Counted from the stretch's first letter, positions 43,219 through 51,708 are shown. The stretch: 64,000 nucleotides of DNA from Oceanospirillaceae bacterium (GCA_015665455.1 JADFAD010000006.1:620001-684000), one strand, 5' to 3'. Numbers and translations: made by a program. Notes: a model not told the origin generated them from the letters alone.

Positions 43219-44198
43219 TGACCACAAAAAGCAAGAAAGAACTCGACATAAAGAAATCTCCAAGCATTGATCAAACAAAACAAATTCTGATCACTGGCGC
43301 TGGAGGTGCACTCGCACAACACGTCATTACCCGCCTGAAACGCAATTACCGCATTGTTGCTGTCGATTTCCGACGCCGAGTAGAGCTTGGTGATGACATT
43401 CCAAGTTACAAAGTAGACTTCAATAAACGAGGCTTCGAAGACATCTTTCGGACCTATGAATTTGATGGCGTTCTTCACCTAGGTCGTATGGGGCTCCACG
43501 AAGCGAACAGAACTCGCCGCTATAACATGAATGTATTGGGCACTCAAAAACTGTTCAATCTGTGTTTGAAATACAATGTACATCAAGTATTGGTTCTATC
43601 GACACACCATGTATACGGCGCAGATGCCTATAACCCTGCTCTTCTGGATGAAACTTTCCCATTAAAAGCGTCTGAGCTAACGCAAGACTTAGTCGATTCA
43701 GTGGAACTCGAGAACCTATCCACCATTTATAAGTGGAAACACCCTGACCTTCACATTACCATCTTAAGGCCTTGTAATATCGTAGGCCCAGGTGTACGCA
43801 ACACGATATCAATGTTGTTATCACAGAATTACGCGCCTGTACTGTTTGGGTTTTCACCTCTCATGCAATTCATACACGTTGAAGACATGGCAGAGGCCAT
43901 CTCTGTTGCCTTCAAAGAAAATCACTCAGGCATTTACAATGTCGCTCCAGATGACTGGGTCGCTTATCAAGATGCCGTACTGGAAAGCGGATGCAACAGA
44001 ATTCCTGTACTTTCACTTCCACCAGCAATACCAAAGCTTGTATCCAAGGTTATGAAAACACGCTCATTCCCTGAATACTTAGTTAATTACTTTAAATACC
44101 CAGTAATTATCGACGGCTCTCTCTTTAGAGAAACCTTCAACTGGAAGCCAGATCGAAGCCTTGAAGAGATATTCTCGTTCTATCGGGAATCAAAATAG
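43218..44198 (+). CDS. NAD-dependent epimerase/dehydratase-like SDR protein
   Basis: 326 residues. ILITGAGGALAQHVITRLKR at residues 26-45 is the nucleotide-binding Rossmann motif and IVAVDFRRR follows, as in extended SDRs. LVLSTHHVYGA is the conserved strand before the active site, and ILRPCNIVGPG and FIHVEDMAEAI fit the epimerase family. The catalytic YxxxK is not visible where expected: the segment after SELTQDLVDSVELENL has neither Tyr nor Lys at the usual spacing. It may bind nucleotide without oxidoreductase activity. The start overlaps the acyltransferase stop by one base. The combination with LPLAT and WS/DGAT is known from other lipid-accumulating gammaproteobacteria. Confidence 0.82.
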   Translation: MTTKSKKELDIKKSPSIDQTKQILITGAGGALAQHVITRLKRNYRIVAVDFRRRVELGDDIPSYKVDFNKRGFEDIFRTYEFDGVLHLGRMGLHEANRTRRYNMNVLGTQKLFNLCLKYNVHQVLVLSTHHVYGADAYNPALLDETFPLKASELTQDLVDSVELENLSTIYKWKHPDLHITILRPCNIVGPGVRNTISMLLSQNYAPVLFGFSPLMQFIHVEDMAEAISVAFKENHSGIYNVAPDDWVAYQDAVLESGCNRIPVLSLPPAIPKLVSKVMKTRSFPEYLVNYFKYPVIIDGSLFRETFNWKPDRSLEEIFSFYRESK

Positions 44199-44203
44199 AA
44201 AAT

Positions 44204-44238
44204 AAGAACCAAGAGAAATGAACTCTCTCTTGGTTCTT
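44204..44238. terminator. Hairpin between convergent genes
   Basis: AAGAACCAAGAGA (44204-44216) and TCTCTTGGTTCTT (44226-44238), 13 bp, no long U-tail. Confidence 0.6.
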
Positions 44239-44258
44239 CTCATAAACCAAGTCACAAA

Positions 44259-45215
44259 CTAATGCCGATAATGCTCCACCACGGCCTGTGCCTGTTCCTC
44301 CGTTAAACCCACTTCCGTTACCAAATAATCTATTTCTCTCTGCTCCGAGTTAGAAACGCTTAATGAACGATGCCCTAAAGGCTGCTCACTATCCGCGTTT
44401 AGCGCTTGAAACACGCGTTCCTTTCGAGATTGCTCTTTCATCATCTGCACAAAAGAAGATGCAAAGATTCCCGCCGGCATCGCAGCAACCCCGACGCCAC
44501 AAATAGTGACTAAAGCACCAAAGACCTTCCCCCCGACAGTGATAGGCGTGACATCACCATAGCCAACGGTTGTAAGAGTCACAAATGCCCACCACATACT
44601 CGCAGGAATACTTCCAAACGCAATGGGCTGCGCTTCTCTCTCGAAAATGTATATTCCAGCAGACGCAATGAACATAAGAATCATCATGACCATCAATGCA
44701 GCCAACAACGTATTTTTATTCTCTTGATAAACCCTCGTTAACATACCAAAGGAAGTTGAGTAACGAGTCAGCTTGAAAATTCGAGCCATTGAAATCAATT
44801 TCAAAATACGAAAATCAGTATAAAGAGGTTCAGGGATGAGCCACCAAAATAAAAAAGGTAAAAAAGAGAGTAAATCAACCAATCCCATGGGGGAAAAAAT
44901 ATACGCTCTACGCTTCTGCCAAACAGAAACGTCCGCATCAGAATCAGGCTTTTCGGCCGCTACCCATATACGCAAACAATATTCAATGGAAAAGATCCCC
45001 ACCAAAATAACGCTTGAGTACATATACAAGCCATTAAAATAAAGGCCGTACTCAGGAACAGAACTGATCACAACCTCAAGAATATTAAGAACAATAACCG
45101 CAGCAAGGAATATTGAGACCCCAAGAGACACTTTATCCCTCAACGTTGGCTCATTTAAGTAAACATACCATTGCGACCTTAACGTAGACGCAGCTTTCAC
45201 ATCAGAAACACTCAT
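44259..45215 (-). CDS. Voltage-gated potassium channel
   Basis: 318 residues with six predicted membrane helices. The selectivity filter TLTTVGYGDVTP and the pore helix before it (MWWAFVTL) identify a K+ channel. The segment RILKLISMARIFKLTRYS carries the positively charged S4 voltage sensor. A cytoplasmic C-terminus without RCK or cyclic-nucleotide domain ends the protein. No regulator is adjacent. It works in the inner membrane; physiological roles of bacterial Kv channels remain open. Confidence 0.92.
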   Translation of the reverse strand: MSVSDVKAASTLRSQWYVYLNEPTLRDKVSLGVSIFLAAVIVLNILEVVISSVPEYGLYFNGLYMYSSVILVGIFSIEYCLRIWVAAEKPDSDADVSVWQKRRAYIFSPMGLVDLLSFLPFLFWWLIPEPLYTDFRILKLISMARIFKLTRYSTSFGMLTRVYQENKNTLLAALMVMMILMFIASAGIYIFEREAQPIAFGSIPASMWWAFVTLTTVGYGDVTPITVGGKVFGALVTICGVGVAAMPAGIFASSFVQMMKEQSRKERVFQALNADSEQPLGHRSLSVSNSEQREIDYLVTEVGLTEEQAQAVVEHYRH

Positions 45216-45394
45216 TTCAACCCCATACCGATTTCAATACGCAACCAGATCACAGCAATCAAACAAACACTAACGTTAACGCTCAACCTTGCGTCATAAT
45301 CAACAAGATCATAGAGTTAAACCCCTTGTGTATTCCAATCATTTATAAATCACATGATAATAGAGTACCAATAATAAAAAATGACGGGCCACGA

Positions 45395-45892
45395 ATGAAA
45401 AACTTCTTCTACTTATTTTCCCTTTTTATATTCACCCATCAAGCTTATGCCGAAACCGTATTAGATAAGCAATATGGCGCCATTTTAGGGGGGTTCTCAT
45501 ACCACTGGAGTGACGAACCAAAAGATAATGATGGCAATACGAAAGCCTTTAATGAAGTCCACAATACCATCGGTGGCTTAGTTCGATTTTACGAAGAAGA
45601 TGATTATGAAATAGATTGGGCAGCAACGTTTTACACAGATTCCTATGATGAATCGGCTTGGGCTGTACGTCGCACTTGGGGAAAAGCTTACCACTTCGAA
45701 CACGTTCGCGTAGTGCCTAAACTGGCCGGAATGATCACAAAAAAGCGCACATCGTATAAAGATGACGAATCAAAGGTTTTCCCGGCCATAGCCCCAATGA
45801 TGTATGTCGGTAACAAGCACATCGGGGCTGAGTTCATACTGTTCCCTTGGTTTGACGGATTCGCCTACGTAGAATTTGAACTACTTTATTAA
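45395..45892 (+). CDS. Hypothetical exported protein, probably a small beta-barrel
   Basis: 165 residues from ATG 45395, where a clear signal peptide begins (MKNFFYLFSLFIFTHQAYA); the frame is open further upstream but without a sensible start. The mature part alternates aromatic and polar residues (YGAILGGFSYHWSD, EIDWAATFYTDSYD, AYVEFELLY), as in outer-membrane barrels of the size of PagP or PagL. It ends in an aromatic residue, as barrel proteins do. I do not recognise a family. Confidence 0.6.
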   Translation: MKNFFYLFSLFIFTHQAYAETVLDKQYGAILGGFSYHWSDEPKDNDGNTKAFNEVHNTIGGLVRFYEEDDYEIDWAATFYTDSYDESAWAVRRTWGKAYHFEHVRVVPKLAGMITKKRTSYKDDESKVFPAIAPMMYVGNKHIGAEFILFPWFDGFAYVEFELLY

Positions 45893-45900
45893 CCCCAAAC

Positions 45901-47667
45901 CTAATTCAAAGGCGCGACACGCATTATCTCTTCTATCGTAGTAATGCCACGCGCCACCTTTTGCGCACCACTTATACGCAAAGAACGCATGCCTTCTTTA
46001 TAGGCTTGCGCCCTTAGCTTAGCAACGTCCGTTTGCTCATCCACATGCTCTTTTACCGACTCCGTCATTAGCATCACTTCATATATGCCTTCACGCCCCA
46101 AATAACCTGTATCCCTGCACTCTAAACACCCAACTGGAGCAAAGGTTTCGGAAGGCACCCCTGCTCGCCAAGGGGTCGTTAATCGATCCCAAGCTTTCTC
46201 ATCAAGAGGCTGTGACGTTTTACAATGAGGGCACAACCGTCGTACCAGTCGTTGAGCCATCACCCCTAGAACGGTCGCTTTAATTAGGTAGGGAGGAATG
46301 CCCAATTCCTGAAGCCTAGAAATAGCACTTGGGGCATCATTCGTATGCAATGTTGATAATACTAAATGCCCAGTTAGCGCGGCCTCAATAGCAACTTCAG
46401 CCGTTTCAAGGTCCCGTATTTCACCGACCATAATAATGTCCGGATCCTGTCGTAAAAGCGCCCGTACACCACTGGCAAAAGTCAGGTCAATGTTATGCTG
46501 TACCTGCATCTGATTAAATGCAGGTTCAACCATCTCGATGGGGTCTTCAATCGTACAGAGATTCACTTCCGGCGTAGCAAGCGCCTTTAAGGTCGAATAT
46601 AACGTTGTGGTCTTACCTGATCCGGTAGGCCCAGTAACAAACACTATCCCACTGTTCTGAGACGTCATGTTATGCCAACGCTTATAATCCTCCTGAATTA
46701 ATCCCAGCTCACTAAAAGGTTTCAGCAATACGTCAGGATCAAAGATTCGCATAACAAGCTTTTCACCGAAGGCGGTCGGCATCGTAGACAATCGTAATTC
46801 AACCTCACTGCCTTCCGGTGTTTTCGTCTTTAATCGACCATCTTGAGGCTTGCGCTTTTCAGCAACGTTCATTCGCCCTAAGATCTTTATTCGACTCAAC
46901 ACCGCCATCGTCACCTGAACAGGAAACTGATAAACCGCGTGTAAGACGCCATCAATTCTGAACCTCAAAACACCTTGATCACGCCTAGGTTCTAGATGAA
47001 TATCACTCGCTCGTTGATCAAAAGCGTATTGAAGCAACCAATCAACAATATTAACGATGTGCTGATCATTGGCATCATGACTACCTTTACGCCCCAGCTC
47101 GAGCAACTGCTCCATGTTTGAGACTTTGCTTTCGCCTTGACCTTGGTGATCAACCGTTGCTCCGCTCACAGAACGGGCTAAATTATAGAACTCTACTGTG
47201 TAACGTCTTAGATCCTCGGGCGTTATAACTGCTCGTTTGATTTCTTTACGAAGAACATGTCGCAGACCGTCTTCCCAGCCATCGACAAACGGTTCACTCG
47301 ACCCAAATAACACCTCTGTTGGCGTTACCTCAAGTGCCAATATTTGATGCTGTTGAGCAAATTCATAAGACATCACCGAGGTAATGGACGTCACATCCAC
47401 CTTCAAAGGATCAATATGATAGTACTTCTGACCAGAAACCTTCCCCAAAACTTCAGTAACAACAATAGAGTCCAAAGGTTTCTCAGGGTTTTGAGAATCT
47501 GCAACACCAGACAGACTCACTCGTTCGATGGCCGTTGCTGCCTTTGCGGCATCCAGATTATTTAATACTTTGTCTGCATTTTCTTGAGTAATTCGATCCT
47601 GATCAATAAGAATGGTGACTACATCATGAAGTGTTAACTTTTTACCAATGAGAGTATTGATATCCAC
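45901..47667 (-). CDS. GspE/PilB-family secretion ATPase
   Basis: 588 residues from a GTG directly after the CYTH gene stop (AAGGAT upstream). Walker A FVTGPTGSGKTTTLYST, the Asp box RQDPDIIMVGEIRDLETAE, His box TGHLVLSTLHTND and a four-cysteine zinc site (CPHCKT and CLECRDTGY) define a type II secretion/type IV pilus ATPase of about the normal size. The N-terminal 150 residues form a GspE_N-like domain (EFAQQHQILALEVTP) without clean MshEN repeats. No pilus or secretion genes lie nearby, so its machine must be encoded elsewhere. Co-transcribed with the CYTH gene. Confidence 0.9.
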   Translation of the reverse strand: MDINTLIGKKLTLHDVVTILIDQDRITQENADKVLNNLDAAKAATAIERVSLSGVADSQNPEKPLDSIVVTEVLGKVSGQKYYHIDPLKVDVTSITSVMSYEFAQQHQILALEVTPTEVLFGSSEPFVDGWEDGLRHVLRKEIKRAVITPEDLRRYTVEFYNLARSVSGATVDHQGQGESKVSNMEQLLELGRKGSHDANDQHIVNIVDWLLQYAFDQRASDIHLEPRRDQGVLRFRIDGVLHAVYQFPVQVTMAVLSRIKILGRMNVAEKRKPQDGRLKTKTPEGSEVELRLSTMPTAFGEKLVMRIFDPDVLLKPFSELGLIQEDYKRWHNMTSQNSGIVFVTGPTGSGKTTTLYSTLKALATPEVNLCTIEDPIEMVEPAFNQMQVQHNIDLTFASGVRALLRQDPDIIMVGEIRDLETAEVAIEAALTGHLVLSTLHTNDAPSAISRLQELGIPPYLIKATVLGVMAQRLVRRLCPHCKTSQPLDEKAWDRLTTPWRAGVPSETFAPVGCLECRDTGYLGREGIYEVMLMTESVKEHVDEQTDVAKLRAQAYKEGMRSLRISGAQKVARGITTIEEIMRVAPLN

Positions 47668-48561
47668 TTACTTATCCTTATTGCTAAGCAGCCACGCATG
47701 ACGTGCTAAGCGTAATAACCATTGAGAGCGCATAATCACATCAGGTGACGTGCTTTGTAATTTTAAAACCCAAGGAATAACATCCATCGTCGGTAAATAC
47801 CCATCTTGAACCAAACACAATAACGCCTCAACCACCTCTGAACATAAAGACTCAGAACCCATAATATATTGAAGCACCGCATTCAAACGGCATAAAGGGG
47901 CACCGTCGGTTAGCGAATCCCTTTCAAAAACCCAAACGCCCGGAGAGTAAAGATCGAAGCCTCTTTGAGCTTTTGTAACATCAGAGATCAAAACAGGTAC
48001 ATCTTTACAAATTGCCTCAGCAAGATCAAAAAGACACGAAGCATTGCCCTCAAGCAATTCCAGTTCTATTTCACATATGGGCTTAGACTGCTCGCCTGAT
48101 ACAACAACCCCTTCATCTAAAACCACTTCAACCACTGAACCAGAGAAAGAACGCCATATCCAACATTTACGTGTAAAGTTTGTTTCAAAAACAGGAAGAA
48201 GATTGTTTACAGTCATGGATTGTGGCCATGCATCCACTGGAAACAGTTCGGGTTTTAACCTTGGTAAACGGTCTTCCGGAGCGCGATCAATTTTATGCTC
48301 CCATTCCCCCCGTTGGTGTAATCCTCCAACCGAAGTACCTTTTGTTTTTAGTGTTTGGTAATAAACATCCGCAATTTTTCTTATCCGAAGCGCAGATTTA
48401 TCCTTAAGCAATTCTAATGAGGGCGTATCAAAATAAATGTTCTCTAAATAACGATCCGGCTTATGACTCACTTGAGGGCTAGAATGAAACCAATCTAATT
48501 TAAAAAAATCTCTAATATGGGACTTAGGTATATCTAACTTCAACTCAACTTCATTACTCAT
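47668..48561 (-). CDS. CYTH-domain phosphatase-like protein
   Basis: 297 residues. The N-terminal EVELKLDI is the ExExK signature of the CYTH superfamily, which includes inorganic triphosphatases and adenylate cyclases of class IV. LRIRKIADVYYQTLKTKG, EWEHKI and EIELELLEG give the remaining acidic and basic residues of the barrel. It is close in layout to E. coli YgiF but without the CHAD domain; the last 90 residues are a helical domain I do not recognise. It lies directly upstream of, and touching, the GspE-like ATPase gene. Confidence 0.82.
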   Translation of the reverse strand: MSNEVELKLDIPKSHIRDFFKLDWFHSSPQVSHKPDRYLENIYFDTPSLELLKDKSALRIRKIADVYYQTLKTKGTSVGGLHQRGEWEHKIDRAPEDRLPRLKPELFPVDAWPQSMTVNNLLPVFETNFTRKCWIWRSFSGSVVEVVLDEGVVVSGEQSKPICEIELELLEGNASCLFDLAEAICKDVPVLISDVTKAQRGFDLYSPGVWVFERDSLTDGAPLCRLNAVLQYIMGSESLCSEVVEALLCLVQDGYLPTMDVIPWVLKLQSTSPDVIMRSQWLLRLARHAWLLSNKDK

Positions 48562-48631
48562 AAACAGTACTGCATTGACCTCTTAGCTCAAAACAAGTCT
48601 AAATATCTTCTTTATATGGTTTGATCCTAAA

Positions 48632-49021
48632 CTAACTCAGCATACTTATCACTTTTGCTTCCGTTATTGGCTTAGCAATAAACTCAATCCCCAGTTCTTT
48701 CACTCTTAACTTAACATCATCTTCTTGATGGCATGTAATTAACACAATTCTTGAGTCTTGGTGCTCTGTCAAAATTTCAGGTACTGAATCAAGACCATTT
48801 CTTTTCGGCATTTCTTCATCTAAGGTGATCAAATCAGGGTGATATAATCGAACCATTCTTATGGCCTCATCACCATCTCTAGCTTCATATACATCAATAG
48901 AACCACAAATAGCTTCAATCATCGCCTTTAAAATTGATCTAGAAATATGACTGTCATCAACCACCAAAACTTTCTTTCCATAATAGGGTGATCTTTTCGT
49001 GCTGTGCTGGGCGCCTGACAT
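48632..49021 (-). CDS. Single-domain response regulator (CheY-like)
   Basis: 129 residues from ATG 49021, which has TGGAGG four bases upstream. VLVVDDSHISRSILKAM starts the receiver, with the acidic pair; the phosphoacceptor is Asp in DLITLDEEMPKRNG; Thr in LITCH and Lys in AKPITEAK complete the site. No output domain is present, so it would act by protein contact. No kinase or flagellar gene is adjacent, but the chemoreceptor type of output is common for such proteins. Confidence 0.9.
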   Translation of the reverse strand: MSGAQHSTKRSPYYGKKVLVVDDSHISRSILKAMIEAICGSIDVYEARDGDEAIRMVRLYHPDLITLDEEMPKRNGLDSVPEILTEHQDSRIVLITCHQEDDVKLRVKELGIEFIAKPITEAKVISMLS

Positions 49022-49269
49022 GAAACCTCCAATTAACCATCTGTTATCAGATTTATTTTCTTTAAAGTAAATACGATTCTTTACCCTCAATGCCCTTAAC
49101 TATAGATAACGGATGAAAAAACATAAAAAAACCACTGCCCCTCAAACGACTAAACAACCTATCAGCAACAAAAAATACAAATAATTACTTGATGAGAGGT
49201 CTTGCCTTTTAGCTATACTCTATAATCACTTAGTTACATAAACTTTCTGTATTAAGGTACAACGCTCAC

Positions 49270-50034
49270 ATGCTTTTACTTGGCGAACACCCTGATCACA
49301 TCGACAAAATGGCTAATCGCCTTAAGGAATTAAGTAAATTCCTAGTTTCGGGGGTTATCGATGATCTTCCTCAGCTTCATTTACAACATTTAGAAGATCT
49401 CTATCAAGACTATGACAGCGATACCTTATTCTATCTGGTCAGCGGAACCATCCAGGTCGAAACCAATGATCGTATTGTGTATTACTACGAAGAAGGGGAC
49501 ATTGTCGGCTTACAAAATACCCTCGACATAGCCTCACCTCATCTAACCAGCCCAGACCCTTTAACGCTTGTGGCTATTGATAAAAACCTATTTGCAGATC
49601 ATGTTGCGAATAAACCACAGTGGGCTCAATACCTTCTCATTCTGTCGGCCTTTTTCACAGATGCATATTCTCGCCTTGCTCAAATTCACTCCATTCCTCA
49701 GGCGGGTTTCCTAACCTTCAAGGAAGGCGACTGTATTATTAAAGAAGGTGACTGTTCGAATGAAGTTTATACCATGCTCAAAGGGCACGCGGATGTCTGC
49801 ATCAAGAATTTAAAGGTGGGGGATATTTACAGTGAAGAGATTTTTGGTGCCATGGCGGCATTTACCAACTCCGCCCGAAGCGCCAGCGTAATTGCTACCG
49901 AAGAATGCCAAGTACTTGCAGTACCTAAAGGGCAATTTGTCAGCCTGATTCAATACCACCCAAAAACCTGCGTTAGCCTCATAGAAAGCATGGCAAGCAA
50001 GATAAAATCACTGAATGAAATGATCACTTCTTAA
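49270..50034 (+). CDS. Tandem cyclic-nucleotide-binding-like protein without a DNA-binding domain
   Basis: 254 residues with two barrels of the cyclic nucleotide-binding fold: residues about 45-125 (LFYLVSGTIQVETNDRIV) and 150-245 (EGDCIIKEGDCSNEVYTMLK). The phosphate-binding cassette of the second reads FGAMAAFTNSARSASV, keeping the Arg but replacing the glutamate that contacts the ribose with alanine. Unlike Crp, there is no helix-turn-helix after it. It may sense a nucleotide weakly or only mediate protein contact. The gene is followed by the putative small RNA. Confidence 0.75.
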   Translation: MLLLGEHPDHIDKMANRLKELSKFLVSGVIDDLPQLHLQHLEDLYQDYDSDTLFYLVSGTIQVETNDRIVYYYEEGDIVGLQNTLDIASPHLTSPDPLTLVAIDKNLFADHVANKPQWAQYLLILSAFFTDAYSRLAQIHSIPQAGFLTFKEGDCIIKEGDCSNEVYTMLKGHADVCIKNLKVGDIYSEEIFGAMAAFTNSARSASVIATEECQVLAVPKGQFVSLIQYHPKTCVSLIESMASKIKSLNEMITS

Positions 50035-50049
50035 AATACTTGCCACTTC

Positions 50050-50101
50050 TAAATAATAATCATTTTTATTTGTTGACTTGTAAATAATAATCATTATTAT
50101 T
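50050..50101 (+). promoter_or_regulatory. Promoter with two Fur-like boxes
   Basis: AAATAATAATCATTTTTATT (50050-50069) and AAATAATAATCATTATTATT (50082-50101) resemble the Fur box GATAATGATAATCATTATC. TTGACT (50073-50078) and TATTAT (50095-50100) give a sigma-70 promoter with 16-base spacer, in which the second box covers the -10. Iron-bound Fur would repress it. Transcription would start near 50107. Confidence 0.65.
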
Positions 50102-50106
50102 AACTA

Positions 50107-50195
50107 CAGAGATCAACGACACACTCTTTGATTTCTATCTCCTCATCAAGCTAATCACGGTTTGGCCCCTTCCTTTGGTAGGGGCCTTTTTTTTT
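50107..50195 (+). ncRNA. Putative Fur-regulated small RNA
   Basis: A transcript from about 50107 to 50195, some 89 nt, would hold no ORF. It has a small stem ATCAA/TTGAT near its 5' end (50113-50131), a single-stranded pyrimidine-rich stretch TCTATCTCCTCATCAAGCTA that could pair with Shine-Dalgarno sequences, and a strong terminator with nine T. This is the build of RyhB and PrrF RNAs, Hfq-dependent regulators that repress iron-using proteins under iron starvation. The kind of promoter and the terminator are seen; the function is inferred. Boundaries are estimates. Confidence 0.65.
50164..50195. terminator. Strong terminator of the small RNA
   Basis: GGCCCCT (50164-50170) and AGGGGCC (50180-50186), extended by CC/GG inside, then nine T (50187-50195). 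Its complement can end the minus-strand DUF4124 gene at 50205. Confidence 0.92.
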
Positions 50196-50204
50196 CCTTA
50201 ACGT

Positions 50205-50609
50205 TTAACTACAGAATTCCCAATACTGCTGGCTTAAATTTCGCTTCTTCATTTTCAGTGCATTGGCTTTCTTCAGCGTATACCCCGATTTCATTTTCAC
50301 TTTCAATGCTCTCTGTTGTTCTTTTATATCCTTACATGCTTTCTTTCGATCCTGAGTTTGACGCTCATCCGTTATTTTGTTTTTTACTTTGGGCTGATTC
50401 ACCGCTTGGCCTCTGCGTCGTTTTTGTTTAAATTTATCCATAGAATTTAATTTTGAAGTCACCACTAGTTCAGTACTTCTATCCATATCTTTTGATTGAT
50501 TTGAGTAATGCTTCACCCCATGCTCATCAACCCAGCTGTAAATTTCGGCAAGCGCGTCATCTGCTAACAAAAAAATTAAGCAAACACTAAAACACCAAAC
50601 TCTCTTCAT
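50205..50609 (-). CDS. DUF4124-domain exported protein
   Basis: 134 residues from the second of two adjacent ATG codons, with CGGAGG in place. Signal peptide KRVWCFSVCLIFLLADDALA. EIYSWVDEHGVKHYSNQ is the DUF4124 motif, common in short secreted proteins of gammaproteobacteria, with no known activity. The C-terminal half is strongly basic and helical (KKACKDIKEQQRALKVKMKS) with two cysteines, perhaps for nucleic-acid or envelope contact. Convergent with the small RNA terminator. Confidence 0.8.
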   Translation of the reverse strand: MKRVWCFSVCLIFLLADDALAEIYSWVDEHGVKHYSNQSKDMDRSTELVVTSKLNSMDKFKQKRRRGQAVNQPKVKNKITDERQTQDRKKACKDIKEQQRALKVKMKSGYTLKKANALKMKKRNLSQQYWEFCS

Positions 50610-50681
50610 CATTCCCTCCGTACAATCATTGTCTTTTTGATATACTGACCGGAATCATGAGTTTGGATATTCGATGTAAGT

Positions 50682-51029
50682 ATGAAATTTCTTTGTTCGC
50701 TGGCAGAATTAGAAAATAAACCAAGTAAAGGCTTTGAGCTTTCCGAAACTGAATCAATATTTCTGGTAAAAAAAGCTGATGAAGTTTTTGGTTATGAAAA
50801 CCATTGCCCCCATTTAGGCGTCAATCTTGAATGGAAAGAAGATCAATTTCTCGACAGTACTGAAACGCTCATACAATGCGCCATGCACGGCGCATTATTT
50901 AGCATTGATACAGGGCTGTGCGTAAGCGGTCCTTGCCGTGGTCAAAGCTTAAATAAAGTTAATCTCCACCACGATGAGAACAACCGCATATTCGCTTTAG
51001 AAGAAGTTAATCCAAAAGAACAGGAATAG
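50682..51029 (+). CDS. Rieske [2Fe-2S] protein
   Basis: 115 residues. The two cluster motifs are CPHLG (Cys-x-His) and CAMHGALFSIDTGLC (Cys-x2-His), and GPCRGQSL follows as in small soluble Rieske ferredoxins related to the nitrite reductase small subunit and dioxygenase ferredoxins. It would carry electrons in the cytoplasm; no partner oxygenase is adjacent. Its 3' end overlaps by 23 bp the convergent sfsA gene. The ATG lacks a clear Shine-Dalgarno. Confidence 0.87.
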   Translation: MKFLCSLAELENKPSKGFELSETESIFLVKKADEVFGYENHCPHLGVNLEWKEDQFLDSTETLIQCAMHGALFSIDTGLCVSGPCRGQSLNKVNLHHDENNRIFALEEVNPKEQE

Positions 51030-51708
51030 AAGAAACCAGCTCGACTTCGCCTTGGCTGAATTCCACTTTATAAGCTAGAACCTTCACGCCCGCATTAACG
51101 GCTTCTCGTAAAAGTCGACCATACTCAGGATCAATATGATCCGCTGGGCGAGCCGACATAATCGCTGTGTGTTGAACACAAAACAATAACACCGCAGACA
51201 CGCCCTGCTTCACTAATTCGGTCAGCTCTACCAGATGCTTTTGCCCTCTTTCAGTCACAGAGTCAGGGAAAAAACCATTCCCCTCACCTTCATGGAGCGT
51301 TAGGCTTTTAACTTCGACATAACAGATGTCTCCATTGTCATTACGCCCACAAAAATCCAGTCGGCTTTTGCCTACCTTCACTTCTGCTTTCCACTCTTGA
51401 AACTCATTAAGCTCAATAATTCTATTCCGCGCCAGCCCTTCAGATACCAGCTTATTTGCTCGATGTGTGTTGATCCCAATTTTACTTCCGTCGGCCTGCT
51501 CTACAATTTCAGCCGTCCCTGGGAGCTTTCTTTTTGGATCATCCGTTAACGAATACCATACGATATCGCCCGGCTCACCACAGCGTTTCATGGAGCCTGT
51601 ATTTGGACAATGTATCGTTAAAATGCCATTGTCTGTTTTAACATCCAAAAAGAATCGTTTATAGCGTTTTATCCATTGACCGGAGTAAAGCTTTGATAAG
51701 TATTTCAT
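51007..51708 (-). CDS. sfsA: Sugar fermentation stimulation protein homologue SfsA
   Basis: 233 residues from ATG 51708, equal to E. coli SfsA; the frame is open to 51792 but the alignment starts here. QWIKRYKRFFLDVKTDNG, IHCPNTGSMKRCGEPGD and FCGRNDNGDICYVEVKSLTL are diagnostic. LFCVQHTAIMSARPADHIDP also fits. The family resembles nucleases and is said to bind DNA; its true function is not established. It lies next to dksA as in many gammaproteobacteria. Its 3' end overlaps the Rieske gene. Confidence 0.93.
   Translation of the reverse strand: MKYLSKLYSGQWIKRYKRFFLDVKTDNGILTIHCPNTGSMKRCGEPGDIVWYSLTDDPKRKLPGTAEIVEQADGSKIGINTHRANKLVSEGLARNRIIELNEFQEWKAEVKVGKSRLDFCGRNDNGDICYVEVKSLTLHEGEGNGFFPDSVTERGQKHLVELTELVKQGVSAVLLFCVQHTAIMSARPADHIDPEYGRLLREAVNAGVKVLAYKVEFSQGEVELVSSIPVLLD

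Noticed and set aside
49189..49226. Promoter TTGATG or TTGCCT with TATAAT before the cyclic-nucleotide-binding gene
   Set aside because: Spacers are 13 or about 26 bases; a promoter is probably near, but I cannot place it.
50162..50431. Open frame running through the small RNA terminator
   Set aside because: Starts inside the terminator stem region and is antisense to the DUF4124 gene; no coding character.
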